From an uncultured Bacteroidales bacterium (lineage in GTDB: Bacteria > Bacteroidota > Bacteroidia > Bacteroidales > Paludibacteraceae), in contig CALATT010000101.1 in the NCBI GenBank assembly GCA_937891905.1, forward strand, positions 1 to 5,535: a stretch of DNA of 5,535 nucleotides, read 5' to 3'. The notes below the pieces were generated by a model. It had not been told where the DNA came from. It made no database searches and was given only the letters and a program-made list of their open reading frames with translations. The translations under genes were made by a program, and so were the position numbers. The stretch's first letter is position 1, and each line of letters opens with the position of its first letter. Below, piece by piece: positions 4,377 to 5,535 of the stretch.

Positions 4377-5535
4377 ATGGCTACAACAAACAAAACACAG
4401 AGAGTGAATTTTTCGACTATGCAAAAGCATATGCCGTATCCTGACTTTCTGGAAATTCAGCTGAAGTCCTTCCATGATTTCTTGCAGATGGATTCTACTC
4501 CAGAGCAGAGACGCACAGAGGGACTCTTTAAAGTATTCTCGGAGAACTTTCCAATCCAGGATACTCGTAACAGCTTCAAATTGGAATTCTTGGATTATTC
4601 GATTGATCGTCCTCGTTATTCGATTGAGGAGTGTATCAAGCGTGGATTATCTTATTCAGTTCCATTGAAGGCTAAACTTCGATTGAGTTGCGAGGATCCA
4701 GATCATGAGGAGTTTGATACCGTAGTGGAGGATGTATATTTGGGTTCTATCCCATATATGACTCCTAAGGGCACCTTTGTTATCAATGGTGCTGAGCGTG
4801 TTATCGTGAGTCAATTGCATCGTTCTCCAGGTGTATTCTTTGGTACATCAATGCACAGTAATGGTACGAAGTTGTATTCTGCTCGTATCATTCCATTCCG
4901 TGGTTCTTGGATTGAGTTTGCGACGGATATCAACCATGTGATGTATGCTTATATTGACCGTAAGAAGAAATTACCAGTAACAACATTGCTTCGTGCTATT
5001 GGTTTCGAGTCAGATAAGGATATCTTGAATTGCTTTGATTTGGCAGAAGAGGTTAAGTGTAATCGCGAGACCTTAGAGGCTTGTATTGGTCGCAAATTGG
5101 CAGGATATGTAATGAAACCTACCATTGAGGATTTCGTGGATGAGGATACTGGTGAGGTATCATCTATCGAGCGTAACTTGATTGTGGTAGAGCGTGAGGA
5201 AGAGTTGACTCCAGAGATTATTGATATTATTCTTGAGTCAGGTTCCAAGTCTATTCTGCTGCACAAGGATCAGGAGCGTGAGAATGATTTCGGTATCATT
5301 TTCAACACTCTCCAAAAGGACCCTGCTAAGACAGAGAAAGAGGCTGTTCTCTATATTTATCGTCAGTTGCGTAATGCAGAGCCAGCCGATGATGCAACAG
5401 CTCGTGAGGTTATTCAAAACCTCTTCTTCTCAGAGAAGCGTTATGATTTGGGCGAGGTAGGTCGTTATCGTATCAACCGTAAGTTGAATATGGATATCCC
5501 AATGGAGACCCGTACTTTGACTAAGGAGGATATGA
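4377..5535 (+). CDS. rpoB: RNA polymerase subunit beta, 3'-truncated by the window
   Basis: RpoB is the beta subunit of RNA polymerase, forming one side of the active-site cleft and the binding pocket for rifamycins. The first 386 codons are present and open to the window end, about 30% of a protein of roughly 1270 residues. The ATG at 4377 gives MATTNKTQRVNFSTMQKHM, followed by the conserved YPDFLEIQLKSFHDFLQ (21-37). Further signatures are RGLSYSVPLKAKLRL (89-103), TFVINGAERVIVSQLHRSPG (133-152), LYSARIIPFRGSWIEF (166-181), YAYIDRKKKLPVTTLLRAIG (190-209), and NLFFSEKRYDLGEVGRYRIN (348-367). These cover the N-terminal protrusion and the lobe. The catalytic region, the main rifampicin cluster and the C-terminal clamp lie beyond the edge. 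It is separated from rplL by a terminator and an AT-rich leader, suggesting partly independent expression. rpoC is expected next but is not visible. Confidence 0.97.
   Translation, partial: MATTNKTQRVNFSTMQKHMPYPDFLEIQLKSFHDFLQMDSTPEQRRTEGLFKVFSENFPIQDTRNSFKLEFLDYSIDRPRYSIEECIKRGLSYSVPLKAKLRLSCEDPDHEEFDTVVEDVYLGSIPYMTPKGTFVINGAERVIVSQLHRSPGVFFGTSMHSNGTKLYSARIIPFRGSWIEFATDINHVMYAYIDRKKKLPVTTLLRAIGFESDKDILNCFDLAEEVKCNRETLEACIGRKLAGYVMKPTIEDFVDEDTGEVSSIERNLIVVEREEELTPEIIDIILESGSKSILLHKDQERENDFGIIFNTLQKDPAKTEKEAVLYIYRQLRNAEPADDATAREVIQNLFFSEKRYDLGEVGRYRINRKLNMDIPMETRTLTKEDM

Overview
This window is a core translation and transcription locus in the order tuf (3' part) - tRNA-Trp - secE - nusG - rplK - rplA - rplJ - rplL - rpoB (5' part), all on the + strand. 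The proteins and the architecture point to the Bacteroidota, most likely Bacteroidales (Prevotella or Bacteroides type). RpoB and EF-Tu read like members of that order, SecE is the short single-helix form, the genes have AT-rich leaders, and none of the seven visible start codons is preceded by a Shine-Dalgarno sequence. The genus call is an inference from sequence memory, not from a search.

Layout: 1-878 is the C-terminal three quarters of EF-Tu. A long imperfect hairpin (888-934) separates it from tRNA-Trp(CCA) at 937-1007. A 138-base spacer with two consecutive hairpins (1030-1063 and 1067-1103) precedes secE (1146-1334), followed after 20 bases by nusG (1355-1906). A 111-base structured spacer (1907-2017) contains a fold that fits an L1-type autoregulatory leader and precedes rplK (2018-2440) and rplA (2466-3155). 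After 22 bases come rplJ (3178-3708) and, 56 bases later, rplL (3765-4142). The rplL-rpoB spacer (4143-4376, 234 bases, the longest non-coding stretch) carries a strong intrinsic terminator with a possible competing antiterminator, then an AT-rich leader with an 18-base perfect palindrome just before rpoB (4377 to beyond the window end).

The products work together. EF-Tu delivers aminoacyl-tRNA to ribosomes whose GTPase-associated centre and stalk include L11, L10 and L7/L12, and L1 forms the opposite (E-site) stalk. SecE is part of the protein export channel. NusG and RpoB belong to the transcription machinery, and NusG can couple RNA polymerase to the ribosome. The order is that of the widely conserved tuf-secE-nusG-rplKAJL-rpoBC cluster.

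I see no mobile element, CRISPR array, phage gene or novel protein system, and all genes look intact apart from the two cut by the window edges. What deserves a second look is in the spacers: the L1-like leader, the rplL-rpoB terminator/antiterminator pair, the tandem hairpins before secE, and an A/T/pyrimidine element placed at almost the same distance before six of the start codons.
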